A stretch of DNA of 64,000 nt, taken from the NCBI RefSeq assembly GCF_002021565.1, contig NZ_MSZX01000001.1, positions 682,027 to 746,026 on the forward strand, in the 5' to 3' direction. This document shows positions 52,976 through 62,387 of this stretch, in pieces. Source of the DNA: Paenibacillus selenitireducens. Its GTDB lineage: Bacteria; Bacillota; Bacilli; Paenibacillales; Paenibacillaceae. The notes below the pieces were generated by a model. It saw only the letters and a program-made list of their open reading frames with translations, ran no database searches and was not told where the DNA came from. Position 1 is the first letter of the stretch. The number at the start of each line of letters is the position of its first letter. The translations under genes were made by a program, and so were the position numbers.

Positions 52976-53033
52976 TAAGTCATATGATCGAGATGGACAA
53001 GTTAGTACACGTTCCGAAGGAGTGTTGAATAGA

Positions 53034-53594
53034 GTGGCAGATCAATCCAATAAGTTCGAAGAGATAACGATAAGCACGGAGCCTATTTTTCAAGGGAAAG
53101 TAATTTCCTTGCAGGTGGATACCGTCCGTCTTCCCGATGGGAATACAGCGACCAGAGAGATCGTGAAGCATCCGGGAGCCGTAGGTGTGCTGGCACTGCA
53201 TCCCAAAGGGATGCTCGTCGTGGAGCAATATCGGAAGGCATTAGGGAAATCTCAAGTCGAGATTCCTGCAGGCAAACTAGAACGGGGTGAAGACCCGATG
53301 GAAGCAGCGAAGCGGGAATTAGAGGAAGAGACAGGGTACAAATGCGGGACAATCCGTCATTTAAGCTCTTTCTATACGTCGCCAGGATTTGCTGACGAAA
53401 TCATTCATCTCTACGTTGCGGAAGATCTACAGCAAGGTGAAGTACAGCTGGATGAGGATGAATTCCTGGATGCGGAGATTATTACGTTGGAGCAGGCAGA
53501 GCAATATATGGCAGAAGGACGAATTAGTGACGCCAAGACCATTACAGCGGTGTATGCGTGGAAGCTATATGCCTTAACAGGGAGGCTGGGATGA
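53034..53594 (+). CDS. nudF: Nudix hydrolase, ADP-ribose pyrophosphatase
   Basis: Hydrolyses ADP-ribose to AMP and ribose 5-phosphate. It has 186 residues, as for B. subtilis NudF. The Nudix box is complete: G-KLERGEDPMEAAKRELEEETG (Nudix positions G, REL, EE, TG). REIVKHPGAVGVLAL and YTSPGFADEIIHLY are family marks. GTG at 53034 is chosen by length and distance from AAGGAG (53017-53022); TTG 53025 is possible. Its stop overlaps the endoQ ATG by four bases. Confidence 0.92.
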   Translation: MADQSNKFEEITISTEPIFQGKVISLQVDTVRLPDGNTATREIVKHPGAVGVLALHPKGMLVVEQYRKALGKSQVEIPAGKLERGEDPMEAAKRELEEETGYKCGTIRHLSSFYTSPGFADEIIHLYVAEDLQQGEVQLDEDEFLDAEIITLEQAEQYMAEGRISDAKTITAVYAWKLYALTGRLG

Positions 53595-54802
53595 GCACGA
53601 ATCTCTCAAGTCAAGAGCCTGTACTGAACCCTTGTTATGCAGATCTCCATATTCATATCGGAAGAACCGAACAAGGCAATCATGTGAAAATTAGCGGCAG
53701 CAAAGATTTAACGTTCGCCAATATTGCCCATGAAGCTGCAGTACGCAAAGGAATTGAGCTTGTTGGCATCATAGATTGCCACGCCCCTTCCGTACAGACG
53801 GATATTATCCGTTGTTTAGATCGAGGAGAAATGCATGAGGTTGCAGGCGGAGGCATACAGTACCGTGGCACCACGATCCTCTTAGGCAGTGAAATCGAAG
53901 TACGTGACGAAGGCCGAGGAGCAGCGCATGTATTAGCCTACTTTCCAACGTTATGTGTGATGCAAGACTTTACGATCTGGATGTCCAAGTATATGAAAAA
54001 TGTGGAATTAAGCTCCCAACGAATCTATGTGACAGCCAAAGAATTGCAGCGTGAAGTCGTGGATCGTGGCGGCATTTTCATTCCAGCGCATATTTTTACA
54101 CCCCATAAAAGTGTCTACGGCAGTAGTTCAACGCGGATGGAGCATATCTTGGATTTAGATCTTATTGCGGGTGTGGAACTGGGTCTAAGTGCGGATTCCG
54201 AAATGGCTGGTCTTATTTCCGAGCTAGATCGTTATTCGTTCTTGACCAATTCCGATGCGCATTCCTTAGGGAAGATTGGCCGTGAATACAATATTCTGCA
54301 GCTCGAGGCACCGAATTTCGATGAATTTAAAAAAGCGCTAGGCAGGGAAGCCGGCCGTCATGTTGCAGCGAACTATGGTCTGAATCCGCGATTAGGTAAA
54401 TATCATCGTACGTTCTGCATGCAATGTGACTCCATTATTGACGAATCCCAAGCGACAGAAGTGCGTTGTCCTTATTGCGGTGCGACCAAGGTTGTGCGCG
54501 GCGTCATGGATCGTATTGCTGCAATAGCGGATCGAGAGGATCCTGTTATTCCGGCCTACAGACCGCCGTATTATTATCAAGTACCCTTAGAGTTTCTCCC
54601 TGGTTTTGGTCCACGCAAAAGGGAAGTTTTGTTAGAACGGTTTGGAACCGAGATGTATATTCTGCATCATGCGCGCGTCGATGAGCTGGCAGAGGTGGTT
54701 GGCCAAGCGTTAGCGGAGCAAATTATCCTTGCTCGCTCTGGTCATCTTGGCATTGTTGCAGGTGGAGGCGGTGTGTACGGTAAGATTACTCGAATGGAAT
54801 GA
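53591..54802 (+). CDS. endoQ: Endonuclease Q family DNA repair protein
   Basis: Protein of 403 residues. A PHP-type metal site begins YADLHIHIGR, with GIIDCHAP, GSEIEV, PAHIFTPH and TNSDAHS supplying further His/Asp ligands. A zinc finger (CMQC and CPYC, about 277-300) and a helix-hairpin-helix-like region (FLPGFGPRKREVLLERFG, about 343-360) follow. Archaeal and Bacillus pumilus EndoQ cut 5' of deaminated bases (hypoxanthine, uracil) and abasic sites. Translation is probably coupled to nudF by the ATGA overlap. Confidence 0.88.
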   Translation: MSTNLSSQEPVLNPCYADLHIHIGRTEQGNHVKISGSKDLTFANIAHEAAVRKGIELVGIIDCHAPSVQTDIIRCLDRGEMHEVAGGGIQYRGTTILLGSEIEVRDEGRGAAHVLAYFPTLCVMQDFTIWMSKYMKNVELSSQRIYVTAKELQREVVDRGGIFIPAHIFTPHKSVYGSSSTRMEHILDLDLIAGVELGLSADSEMAGLISELDRYSFLTNSDAHSLGKIGREYNILQLEAPNFDEFKKALGREAGRHVAANYGLNPRLGKYHRTFCMQCDSIIDESQATEVRCPYCGATKVVRGVMDRIAAIADREDPVIPAYRPPYYYQVPLEFLPGFGPRKREVLLERFGTEMYILHHARVDELAEVVGQALAEQIILARSGHLGIVAGGGGVYGKITRME

Positions 54803-54812
54803 CATGAAATAA

Positions 54813-54841
54813 GCATACTCTAGCATTCTCTCTCATAATCT
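54813..54841 (+). promoter_or_regulatory. Sigma-E-like promoter of spoIIM
   Basis: GCATACT (54813-54819), 14 bases, CATAATCT (54834-54841), a partial match to the sigma-E consensus; spoIIM is a known sigma-E gene in B. subtilis. Confidence 0.4.
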
Positions 54842-54884
54842 ATTAGTAGTTAGTTGTTGCAGGAGACAAGGGAGGGAATCTAGA

Positions 54885-55529
54885 GTGGTGCAGCTCATAC
54901 GCCAGACGTTTCGAGATCAGATGAACTTATATGTTTTTGTTGCCGTATTGTTTATTGTTGGGGTTGTATTCGGCGCTTTGATGGTTAATGCACTTTCATT
55001 AGAGCAGCAGCAAGAATTAAGCAGCTATGTGGGGAATTTTATTCATACGATGGATAGCAAGACAACTTCAGCCCATGTACAGACCTTTTGGCAGAGTGCA
55101 TTTGATTATCTGAAGTGGGTTGCTCTGATATGGATCTTAGGCTTGTCCGTGGTCGGACTGCCATTTATTCTTGTATTGGATTTTATTAAAGGCGTATTGA
55201 TCGGATTCACGGTTGGATTGCTCGCAGGACAGTTCTCTTGGAAAGGCTTATTGTTCGCCTTGGCTTCCATTGCTCCGCAGAACATGATCGCCATCCCCGT
55301 GTTATTCATCGTGAGTGTCGCAGCCATCTCGTTTTCGCTGTACATGATCCGCAGCCGCGTTATGATGAAGAGGAACTTCACGATGAAGCAGCCGTTCCTG
55401 ACTTATATGACGTTAACGACAACCATGGCGGTGGTATTGTTGGGCATTGCGGCATTCGAGACCTGGGTATCCCCGACACTGATGCAGTGGGTTGCTCCCA
55501 TGCTTCCAGAAGTTGCTTTGAAGCACTGA
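54885..55529 (+). CDS. spoIIM: Stage II sporulation protein M
   Basis: Membrane protein of 214 residues with five helices, part of the SpoIIDMP complex that remodels septal peptidoglycan during engulfment. GLPFILVLDFIKGVLIGF and ALASIAPQNMIAIP are conserved SpoIIM stretches. GTG at 54885 is eight bases after GGAGGG; a second GTG follows at once. Located upstream of fur as in B. subtilis. Confidence 0.94.
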   Translation: MVQLIRQTFRDQMNLYVFVAVLFIVGVVFGALMVNALSLEQQQELSSYVGNFIHTMDSKTTSAHVQTFWQSAFDYLKWVALIWILGLSVVGLPFILVLDFIKGVLIGFTVGLLAGQFSWKGLLFALASIAPQNMIAIPVLFIVSVAAISFSLYMIRSRVMMKRNFTMKQPFLTYMTLTTTMAVVLLGIAAFETWVSPTLMQWVAPMLPEVALKH

Positions 55530-55543
55530 ATCTAGCAAATGAA

Positions 55544-55573
55544 TTGACTTTATTCGCTGAATCCCCCTATAAT
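55544..55573 (+). promoter_or_regulatory. Sigma-A promoter of fur
   Basis: TTGACT (55544-55549), 18 bases, TATAAT (55568-55573), about 46 bases before the fur ATG. Confidence 0.75.
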
Positions 55574-55619
55574 GAAAGCAATGAAAAGGCATGCGGTAAG
55601 GTGTAAAGGGGGGCTATTG

Positions 55620-56084
55620 ATGGAAGAGCGGATCGATAAAATAAAGCAGCAGCTACAATCGCAAGGCTACAAGCTAACCCCGCAGCGCGAAGCGACGGTT
55701 CGGGTTTTGTTAGAGAATGAGGACGACCATCTGAGTGCGGAAGATGTATTTATGCTTGTTAAAGATAAAGCGCCTGAAATCGGATTGGCCACCGTATATC
55801 GAACCCTTGAGTTGCTTAGTGAACTGCATGTTGTTGAAAAATTAAATTTTGGCGATGGCGTTGCTCGGTACGATTTGCGTACGGATAGCAACAAACATCA
55901 CCATCATCATTTAATTTGTGTGCAATGTGGAGCGATGGATGAAATTCGTGAGGATTGGCTTGGACCACTCGAAGAACGTTTGGAGAAAGAATTCAATTTC
56001 ACGGTTATAGATCATCGGCTTGATTTCCAAGGGATTTGTTATCGGTGCAAAGCGAAGGAAAAGAATAAAGGGACGGAATCCTAA
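55620..56084 (+). CDS. fur: Ferric uptake regulator family protein Fur
   Basis: Metal-dependent repressor of 154 residues. Winged helix YKLTPQREATVRVLLEN and GLATVYRTLELLSE; the HHHHH segment and CVQC/CYRC give regulatory and structural metal sites. Fur is favoured over Zur or PerR by its position after spoIIM and before yqzK/xerD-region genes as in B. subtilis, but sequence alone cannot fix the metal. ATG at 55620 follows AAAGGGGGG. Confidence 0.9.
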   Translation: MEERIDKIKQQLQSQGYKLTPQREATVRVLLENEDDHLSAEDVFMLVKDKAPEIGLATVYRTLELLSELHVVEKLNFGDGVARYDLRTDSNKHHHHHLICVQCGAMDEIREDWLGPLEERLEKEFNFTVIDHRLDFQGICYRCKAKEKNKGTES

Positions 56085-56088
56085 CATG

Positions 56089-56129
56089 AAAGCTCTTATA
56101 CCTATAAATGAGGTATAAGAGCTTTTTTT
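56089..56129. terminator. Terminator after fur
   Basis: AAAGCTCTTATACCT and AGGTATAAGAGCTTT form a perfect 15-bp stem around a seven-base loop, followed by TTTT. Confidence 0.93.
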
Positions 56130-56154
56130 GTTCGCGCTTTAACCAGAGAATGTG

Positions 56155-57309
56155 TTAAAGTTTTCCTTTTTTCCTGCGCGTCGATAATTTAAAGGCAGCA
56201 CGGTTTACTTGAAGCAAGCCGTGACCCTGCGCGGTTTTCGGGATTCCTTTGAGCTTCACAGCTGTTGAAGTAAGCAAATGGCGAACAAGTCTTGGCGTCA
56301 GGTTAGGCTGCAGATGCAAGAGGAGCGCCGTGCTTCCTGCGGCATGCGGGGAGGAGAAGGAGGTGCCGGATTCAATCGCAGTTCCTTTACCGACTCGCAG
56401 CGAGCGAATATTTTCACCTGGTGCCGTAATATCTATGCCTTTGCCGCGGCTGCTGAAATTTGAAATTTGGTTCCGAATATTCGAGGAGGCAACGGCGATC
56501 ACCTCTGGATATTTAGCAGGCTCATCGATCCCGCCGGACATGCTTCCGTTGTTGCCGGCAGATGCCACGATTACAATTCCTTTGCGATAGGCTTTACGGA
56601 TCGATTGCTGAAGCGCAGAACTATGTTGATTTAAGCCGAGACTCATATTAATGACATGCATACGATGTTGTATACACCATTCAATGCCTTCAATGATGTC
56701 GGATACGAACCCGTTCCCGAACACATCCAATGCCTTCACCGCATACAGCTTGGCAAGAGGAGCAGCACCCGCAATCGTCCCTGAATTTCCTCGCGCGGCT
56801 GCAACACCCGCCACAAACGTCCCGTGACCGTTGTTATCCCGGAAAGATCTCTGGCGATTGATGGTATTGATGCCTCCAAAAACCTTGACATCGTGATTGG
56901 GACCAATACCCGTATCGATGATTCCGATTCGAACCCCTTCACCTAAGGATATGGGCCATACTTTTGGGGCGCGGATCCGGCGAATCCCCCATGGAATGTT
57001 CAGTTTCGGCGACGATGCATAAACGCTTCTTTTGGGAGAACCTCCATGAGCCTTCACAGCGATATCCGTTTCGACTCGGTGAATGCTTGGATGTTTTGAT
57101 ATTTCATGAACATGCTTTTCACTCTTGATGTGAATACACACCATACGTGCGGATTTAACTTGTTTGAGAGGGGTGATGTTTTTGTTTTTCAAAAATCGCA
57201 CACACTGATGATAGCTCTTATTGTCTTTAAAAATGATAATTTTCCGCTGGCTTCGCTTCGTGGATTTTGAATCGATGGCCGCGGTGAGCGTTGAGAGCCA
57301 TTTTCCCAT
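56155..57309 (-). CDS. Intracellular subtilisin-like serine peptidase (S8)
   Basis: Peptidase of 384 residues with no signal peptide. The catalytic triad is Asp132 (IIDTGIG), His162 (NGHGTFVAG) and Ser317 ([11 protein letters not shown]), with the oxyanion Asn in SAGNNGS. The ~100-residue N-terminal part is basic and resembles an I9-type propeptide, and the C-terminus is also basic. ATG at 57309 follows GGTGGAG; the TTG eight codons earlier lies at the ribosome site. A minor intracellular protease is likely; the targets are unknown. Divergent from ald. Confidence 0.88.
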   Translation of the reverse strand: MGKWLSTLTAAIDSKSTKRSQRKIIIFKDNKSYHQCVRFLKNKNITPLKQVKSARMVCIHIKSEKHVHEISKHPSIHRVETDIAVKAHGGSPKRSVYASSPKLNIPWGIRRIRAPKVWPISLGEGVRIGIIDTGIGPNHDVKVFGGINTINRQRSFRDNNGHGTFVAGVAAARGNSGTIAGAAPLAKLYAVKALDVFGNGFVSDIIEGIEWCIQHRMHVINMSLGLNQHSSALQQSIRKAYRKGIVIVASAGNNGSMSGGIDEPAKYPEVIAVASSNIRNQISNFSSRGKGIDITAPGENIRSLRVGKGTAIESGTSFSSPHAAGSTALLLHLQPNLTPRLVRHLLTSTAVKLKGIPKTAQGHGLLQVNRAAFKLSTRRKKGKL

Positions 57310-57338
57310 GCTAATGATCTCCACCTTTTTCAACGAAT

Positions 57339-57356
57339 GACTAGACTAGTGACTAG
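57339..57356. repeat. Clustered ACTAG repeats between divergent genes
   Basis: GACTAG occurs three times (TGACTAG-ACTAG-TGACTAG) in 18 bases in the promoter gap shared by the S8 peptidase and ald, and ACTAGT is itself a palindrome. This is a possible operator; no known factor was recognised. Confidence 0.35.
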
Positions 57357-57441
57357 TTCTATCGTATGTGGACGAATGATGCGGGGTGCATCTCTTCTCG
57401 AACAAGAAATAGGTTACATACACCTTAAAGGAGGTCTATCT

Positions 57442-58548
57442 ATGATTATTGGAGTACCTAAAGAAATTAAAAATAATGAATTGCGTGTTGCCCTCGTCCC
57501 AGGCGGAGCTGCGTTATTAAAAAGCTATGGTCATCAAGTTCTCGTGGAACGTGGAGCAGGTATGGGAAGCGGGTTTACCGATAAAGAATACGAAACCGCA
57601 GGTGCGGTACTCCTGTCTGCCGAAGAGGTTTGGAAGCAGTCCAGTATGATCATGAAAGTCAAGGAACCGTTGCCTGAAGAATACGGACTGTTCAAGGAAA
57701 ATCAGATCTTATTCACTTATTTGCACCTTGCTGCTGCCGGCGGGTTGACCGATGCATTATTGGAGAAGAATGTCACAGGCATTGCTTATGAGACAATTCA
57801 ATTGCCTAACGGAAGTCTTCCGCTGCTCACCCCGATGAGCGAAGTCGCAGGACGAATGTCTGTTCAAGTGGGAGCCCATTTTTTAGAAGCTTACTTTGGC
57901 GGACGCGGCGTGCTTCTAGGAGGTGTTCCTGGTGTGCCTGTCGGTGAAGTTGTCATTCTAGGCGGTGGAATCGTCGGAACCAATGCGGCTAAAATGGCGA
58001 TTGGACTTGGCGCGAACGTGACGATTATTGAACGAAGTGCTGACCGGATGCGATATTTGGATGATTTATTTGGTGGACGTTTACGCACCTTAATGTCGAA
58101 TCCGCATAATATTGGCGAAGCCGTCAAACAAGCTGACTTACTGATTGGTTCGGTCTTGATTCCTGGTGCACGCGCGCCGCGTCTTGTGACAGATGCCATG
58201 GTTCAGACGATGAAGAAGGGCGCAGTCATTGTCGATGTAGCGGTAGATCAAGGGGGCTCCATTGAGACCATAGATCGCGTTACGACACATGATCAACCGG
58301 TATATGAGAAATATGGCATCGTACACTATGCGGTTGCGAATATGCCTGGTGCGGTTCCCCGTACTTCGACGTTTGCGCTGACGAACGTGACATTGCCTTA
58401 TGCGCTAGAGTTGGCAAATAAAGGCGTTGCCTCTGCGATACATGATAATACGGCCTTGCTGCTCGGTGTGAACACATATGGAGGCCAAGTTACGCACAGG
58501 GCTGTCGCAGAAGCGGTTAACAAGCCTTTTGCACCTTTAAATATGTAA
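57442..58548 (+). CDS. ald: Alanine dehydrogenase
   Basis: NAD-dependent enzyme of 368 residues interconverting L-alanine and pyruvate plus ammonia; needed for sporulation and alanine use in Bacillus. [18 protein letters not shown] with Arg/Lys substrate ligands, YLHLA with the catalytic His, [18 protein letters not shown] the NAD fold, and [11 protein letters not shown] are signatures. ATG at 57442 follows AAAGGAGGT; the frame from 57337 is not supported. Confidence 0.96.
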   Translation: MIIGVPKEIKNNELRVALVPGGAALLKSYGHQVLVERGAGMGSGFTDKEYETAGAVLLSAEEVWKQSSMIMKVKEPLPEEYGLFKENQILFTYLHLAAAGGLTDALLEKNVTGIAYETIQLPNGSLPLLTPMSEVAGRMSVQVGAHFLEAYFGGRGVLLGGVPGVPVGEVVILGGGIVGTNAAKMAIGLGANVTIIERSADRMRYLDDLFGGRLRTLMSNPHNIGEAVKQADLLIGSVLIPGARAPRLVTDAMVQTMKKGAVIVDVAVDQGGSIETIDRVTTHDQPVYEKYGIVHYAVANMPGAVPRTSTFALTNVTLPYALELANKGVASAIHDNTALLLGVNTYGGQVTHRAVAEAVNKPFAPLNM

Positions 58549-58650
58549 TACGCAGCTGTTCTATCCGCATTCGACCTATTGAATCATCATAAATTTCAGG
58601 GACGAGTCATAATCTCTAGGTAAAGACTCTCTGATAAAGCAGGTGGCAGG

Positions 58651-58887
58651 ATGATTGTGTCGGTACGCAAGTGGATGGAACGGCTGCGCTTTTTAATATT
58701 GTTCTTGGCACTAACCTATTTTCTGGTGCAAATCTTAGGGTTATTCTCGGATTGGATCACCCCTGTTGATCGTTACCGCGAGCCTCACGGCAAGGCGGTC
58801 AAAGTCTTCCATCAAAATACGATCATCGATATGGAGAATGACTCGTTCACGGATCAGTTAAAGTTGTTCTTCTGGTATGGCGAGTGA
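58651..58887 (+). CDS. yqzK: DUF4227 small membrane protein (YqzK)
   Basis: Protein of 78 residues with one N-terminal membrane helix (about 12-32) and an extracytoplasmic segment with DRYREPHGKAVKVF, matching YqzK/DUF4227. It directly precedes xerD, as in B. subtilis. The function is unknown. Confidence 0.85.
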   Translation: MIVSVRKWMERLRFLILFLALTYFLVQILGLFSDWITPVDRYREPHGKAVKVFHQNTIIDMENDSFTDQLKLFFWYGE

Positions 58888-58964
58888 TTCGGAGAACCGA
58901 GGCAGGAAAATGGCACCCGCTTGTTGAATCATTGTAGAGATGAATGATAAGGGAGCTTGATTGA

Positions 58965-59867
58965 ATGAACAAACATCTGCGAGCCTTTATACATTTTCTC
59001 TCTGAGGAAAAAGGATTGTCACGCAACACGCTGGAATCTTATGAACGGGATATAACGCAGTTCATCACGTTCATGGATGACAATCGGCAAATTCATGAAG
59101 TGCAAGCCATAAAGAAGACTGATATTGCTCAATATATATACCATGTGAAGCAGTTAGGGCGTGCGCCTTCAACATTATCCAGAAGCATTGTATCCATACG
59201 TTCTTTTTTTCACTATCTTGTTCGGCAGCAATCCATTACACAAGATCCTTCCATGGATATGGAAGCGCCTAAGTTGGAGAAAAAAGCTCCGTATGTATTA
59301 TCTGTTGCGGAAATTGAGAGACTGTTAAATGCTCCTTCAACGGCGTCACAACAGGGCACTCGGGATAAAGCAATGCTTGAGGTGCTGTATGCTACAGGGA
59401 TTCGCGTATCGGAACTCATCTCCTTGGATGTGGATCACATTCATTTGGATCTTGGTTTTATACGGTGTATCGGCGGCAATGGGAAGGAACGGATTATTCC
59501 GCTCGGACGAATTGCAGCCACCTGTTTAGCAGAATATATGAAGGATGCACGGGTGAAATTGCTTAAAGATCGCGTTGAAGAGACGGCGCTATTCGTCAAT
59601 CAATTATCAACGAGATTAACCCGGCAGGGCTTCTGGAAAATTATTAAAAAATATGCGCGAGAAGCCGAAATAGAGCATGAAATCACCCCCCATACCTTGC
59701 GACATTCGTTCGCTGCCCATCTGATCGAGAATGGGGCTGATCTGCGTTCCGTTCAGGAAATGCTTGGACATGCGGATATTTCAACAACACAGATTTATAC
59801 TTTGGCCATGAAACGAAGCATGAAAGACGTCTACGAGCGAGCTCATCCGCGAGCACGTATGACGTGA
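58965..59867 (+). CDS. xerD: Site-specific tyrosine recombinase XerD
   Basis: Resolves chromosome dimers at dif with XerC (CodV). It has 300 residues. SAM-like core-binding domain (1-90), then the catalytic domain with Arg in ATGIRVSEL, HTLRHSFAAHL (His, Arg), GHADISTTQIY (His/Asp and nucleophile Tyr). ATG follows AAGGGAG. No dif site was recognised in the window. Located upstream of deoB-punA as in B. subtilis ripX. Confidence 0.95.
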   Translation: MNKHLRAFIHFLSEEKGLSRNTLESYERDITQFITFMDDNRQIHEVQAIKKTDIAQYIYHVKQLGRAPSTLSRSIVSIRSFFHYLVRQQSITQDPSMDMEAPKLEKKAPYVLSVAEIERLLNAPSTASQQGTRDKAMLEVLYATGIRVSELISLDVDHIHLDLGFIRCIGGNGKERIIPLGRIAATCLAEYMKDARVKLLKDRVEETALFVNQLSTRLTRQGFWKIIKKYAREAEIEHEITPHTLRHSFAAHLIENGADLRSVQEMLGHADISTTQIYTLAMKRSMKDVYERAHPRARMT

Positions 59868-59894
59868 TGGAGACGACAGAAAGGAATGAGACGA

Positions 59895-61082
59895 TTGGCT
59901 ACTCCCAAAACATTCAAACGCATTTGCGTCATCGTATTGGATAGCGTTGGCATCGGTGAATTGCCGGATGCTGCGGAATTTGGAGATACGGGCTCCCATA
60001 CGCTCGGCCATATTATTGAACGCAAGCAGGATATCGAGCTTCCACATCTAGCGGAGCTTGGACTAGGCAACATTGCGCCGTTAGGCAAGGTTAAACCCGT
60101 GGATCACCCGAAAGCTTATTACGGTAAAATGGCTGAGGTATCCGTCGGGAAAGATACGATGACAGGGCATTGGGAATTGATGGGGCTGAAAATTAATACC
60201 CCGTTCAATACATATCCTGACGGTTTTCCGCCGGAATTAATCTCGGCTTTTGAAGAAGAGACAGGCCGCAAGGTACTAGCCAATAAGCCAGCCTCAGGGA
60301 CCGAAATCTTAGTGGAGTTCGGCGAAGAACAAATGAAGACAGGGGCTTGGATTGTATATACCTCGGGGGATAGCGTGCTTCAAATCGCTGCGCATGAGGA
60401 TGTCATCCCGTTAGACGAGTTATACCGAGCTTGTGAGATCGCACGCCGATTAACGATGGATCCGAGATTCTCCGTTGGCCGTGTCATCGCGCGGCCTTAT
60501 GTAGGCCAGCCAGGTGCATTTAAACGCACGCCAAATCGGCATGACTATGCGGTTAAGCCGCCGGAACCAACCGTTCTGATTGCCTTGAAGGAGGCTGGCT
60601 ACGAGGTTCGATCTGTCGGTAAAATCAACGATATCTTTACAGGAGAAGGCATTACCTCATCGAAATCGACGAAAAGTAATGACGATGGGGTTGAGAAGAC
60701 CATGGAAGATCTGGATCAATCCTTTGAAGGTTTGATCTTTACGAATTTGGTTGATTTCGATTCCCTGTACGGTCATCGCCGGGATCCGGAAGGCTATGGA
60801 CGCGCCTTAGAAGCATTTGATCGACAGCTGCCGGAGATCATGCGGCGCATCGGTGATGAGGATTTGCTCGTCATTACAGCGGATCACGGTAACGATCCGA
60901 TCCATGCAGGTACCGACCATACGCGCGAATATGTCCCTGTTCTGATGTATAGTCCTTCGTTGAAGCATCCGGATACGATTGGTGTTCGCGCGACCTATGC
61001 GGATCTGGCAGCAACCATTGCCGATAATTTCGAGGTTACGGCACCGTATCACGGAACCAGCTTCTTATCGCAATTGAAATAA
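59895..61082 (+). CDS. deoB: Phosphopentomutase
   Basis: Converts (deoxy)ribose 1-phosphate to 5-phosphate in nucleoside salvage. It has 395 residues, alkaline phosphatase fold with manganese sites in [25 protein letters not shown] (Thr nucleophile), and [12 protein letters not shown] at 59895 has correct spacing from AAGGA, while ATG 59886 abuts it. It forms an operon with punA. Confidence 0.95.
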   Translation: MATPKTFKRICVIVLDSVGIGELPDAAEFGDTGSHTLGHIIERKQDIELPHLAELGLGNIAPLGKVKPVDHPKAYYGKMAEVSVGKDTMTGHWELMGLKINTPFNTYPDGFPPELISAFEEETGRKVLANKPASGTEILVEFGEEQMKTGAWIVYTSGDSVLQIAAHEDVIPLDELYRACEIARRLTMDPRFSVGRVIARPYVGQPGAFKRTPNRHDYAVKPPEPTVLIALKEAGYEVRSVGKINDIFTGEGITSSKSTKSNDDGVEKTMEDLDQSFEGLIFTNLVDFDSLYGHRRDPEGYGRALEAFDRQLPEIMRRIGDEDLLVITADHGNDPIHAGTDHTREYVPVLMYSPSLKHPDTIGVRATYADLAATIADNFEVTAPYHGTSFLSQLK

Positions 61083-61124
61083 GAATGGGAAGTGGATTCG
61101 AGTAATCATGAGGAGAGAGAGCGA

Positions 61125-61952
61125 ATGTCGAAGGTATTAACGCATGACATGATTCAAGAGGCAGCGAAGTATATTGAATCCCAAATTACGACAAAGCCGG
61201 ACATCGGATTAATTCTGGGATCAGGCCTGGGTATCCTGGCGGAATTGATTCAGAATGGCGTGACGATCCCTTATGGGGATATTCCTCACTTCCCTGTGTC
61301 GACCGTGGAGGGACATGCTGGAGAGCTTCTCATTGGGGAAATTGAGGGGCGTACGGTCGTGATGATGAAGGGACGCTTCCACATGTATGAAGGATACGGA
61401 GCGCAAGTGACTGCATTTCCTGTGCGTGTCATGAAGGCGCTTGGGGTTACGACCTTGCTTGTAACGAATGCGGCAGGCGGTGTGAATACCGCCTATCAAC
61501 CGGGGGATTTAATGCTGATTCAAGATCATTTGAATTTGACAGGCAGCAACCCGCTGACAGGCCCGAACGATTCGAAGTTAGGTGCACGCTTCCCGGACAT
61601 GTCGGATGCTTATACACGCCGTCTTCGCACGATAGCCCAAGAAACGGCGGCCGCTCATCAAATCCCTTTGCAAGAAGGCGTGTATGCTGGATTGCTGGGA
61701 CCGAATTATGAGACTCCTGCAGAGATCCGGATGCTTCGTGTTCTCGGTGCAGATGCCGTGGGGATGTCTACCGTGTCCGAGGTCATTGTAGCTCGTCATG
61801 CGGGTCTTCAAGTGCTTGGTATCTCGTGTATCAGCAACATGGCGGCAGGAATTCTAGATCAGCCCCTGTCCCATGAGGAAGTCATGGAGACGACGGAACG
61901 TGTCAAAGATAAATTTTTACGGCTCGTGCTGGCACTCATCCCGCAGATCTAA
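61125..61952 (+). CDS. punA: Purine-nucleoside phosphorylase
   Basis: Phosphorolyses guanosine/inosine to the base and ribose 1-phosphate. It has 275 residues of the trimeric class: LILGSGLG, STVEGHAGEL, KGRFHMYEGYG, VTNAAGGVN and GPNYETPAEIRML. ATG at 61125 follows GAGGAGAGAG. Its product feeds DeoB. Followed by a terminator. Confidence 0.96.
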   Translation: MSKVLTHDMIQEAAKYIESQITTKPDIGLILGSGLGILAELIQNGVTIPYGDIPHFPVSTVEGHAGELLIGEIEGRTVVMMKGRFHMYEGYGAQVTAFPVRVMKALGVTTLLVTNAAGGVNTAYQPGDLMLIQDHLNLTGSNPLTGPNDSKLGARFPDMSDAYTRRLRTIAQETAAAHQIPLQEGVYAGLLGPNYETPAEIRMLRVLGADAVGMSTVSEVIVARHAGLQVLGISCISNMAAGILDQPLSHEEVMETTERVKDKFLRLVLALIPQI

Positions 61953-61972
61953 TGCGCATTGGGATGGGCACA

Positions 61973-62018
61973 AAAAAAGAACCGACAGCTTACCAAGTAA
62001 GTCCAGCCGGTTCTTTTG
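61973..62018 (+). terminator. Terminator after punA
   Basis: AAAGAACCG and CCGGTTCTTT pair around a loop that contains a second short ACTT/AAGT stem; TTTT follows. Confidence 0.8.
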
Positions 62019-62050
62019 CCATGATTATGTGAGTGACAAAGTCTTGATAT

Positions 62051-62070
62051 GTTGTTGTTGTTGTTGTTGT
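62051..62070. repeat. GTT trinucleotide microsatellite
   Basis: Six to seven consecutive GTT units just downstream of the small minus-strand gene. No coding role was seen; the repeat number could vary between strains. Confidence 0.7.
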
Positions 62071-62076
62071 GCCGGT

Positions 62077-62250
62077 TTAGCTTATGCCTGTTTTTTGTAG
62101 GGCATGATCCCAGCTTGGATAATAGTAGAGTGCATTCTGCATCAGCTCGGGATGTGATTTTTTGACACTTTTCTTGTTCAATGACTCACCACTTGCGTGC
62201 AATTGTCTAATTTGGTTGATGACATCGTCCGCATTCATTTGAACTTCCAT
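62077..62250 (-). CDS. 57-residue protein resembling a single HNH-associated helical repeat
   Basis: Small soluble protein. VINQIRQLHASGESLN, KKSHPELMQNALYYYPSWDHAL and a final GIS follow the pattern of the short helical repeat found beside HNH homing endonucleases (charged helix, then aromatic-SW-x-x-AL-x-x-x-G). Such units are thought to bind DNA; here only one unit stands alone. On the minus strand the ATG at 62250 follows AAAGGAGTGATT at good spacing. The family call is tentative. Confidence 0.6.
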   Translation of the reverse strand: MEVQMNADDVINQIRQLHASGESLNKKSVKKSHPELMQNALYYYPSWDHALQKTGIS

Positions 62251-62387
62251 GGAAATCACTCCTTTTTAAAAATTATTATTTAGTATTGACCAGTTTTGGG
62301 GCAATCTAATCGATAAAAGCCAGAATAAACCATTTGTTCACAAATTCGCCATAATTCATAATTTTATCATGCCAGGGAGGCTATGTG

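Noticed and set aside
58847-59029. Minus-strand frame between yqzK and xerD
   Set aside because: No ribosome site, and it overlaps the coding ends of both genes.
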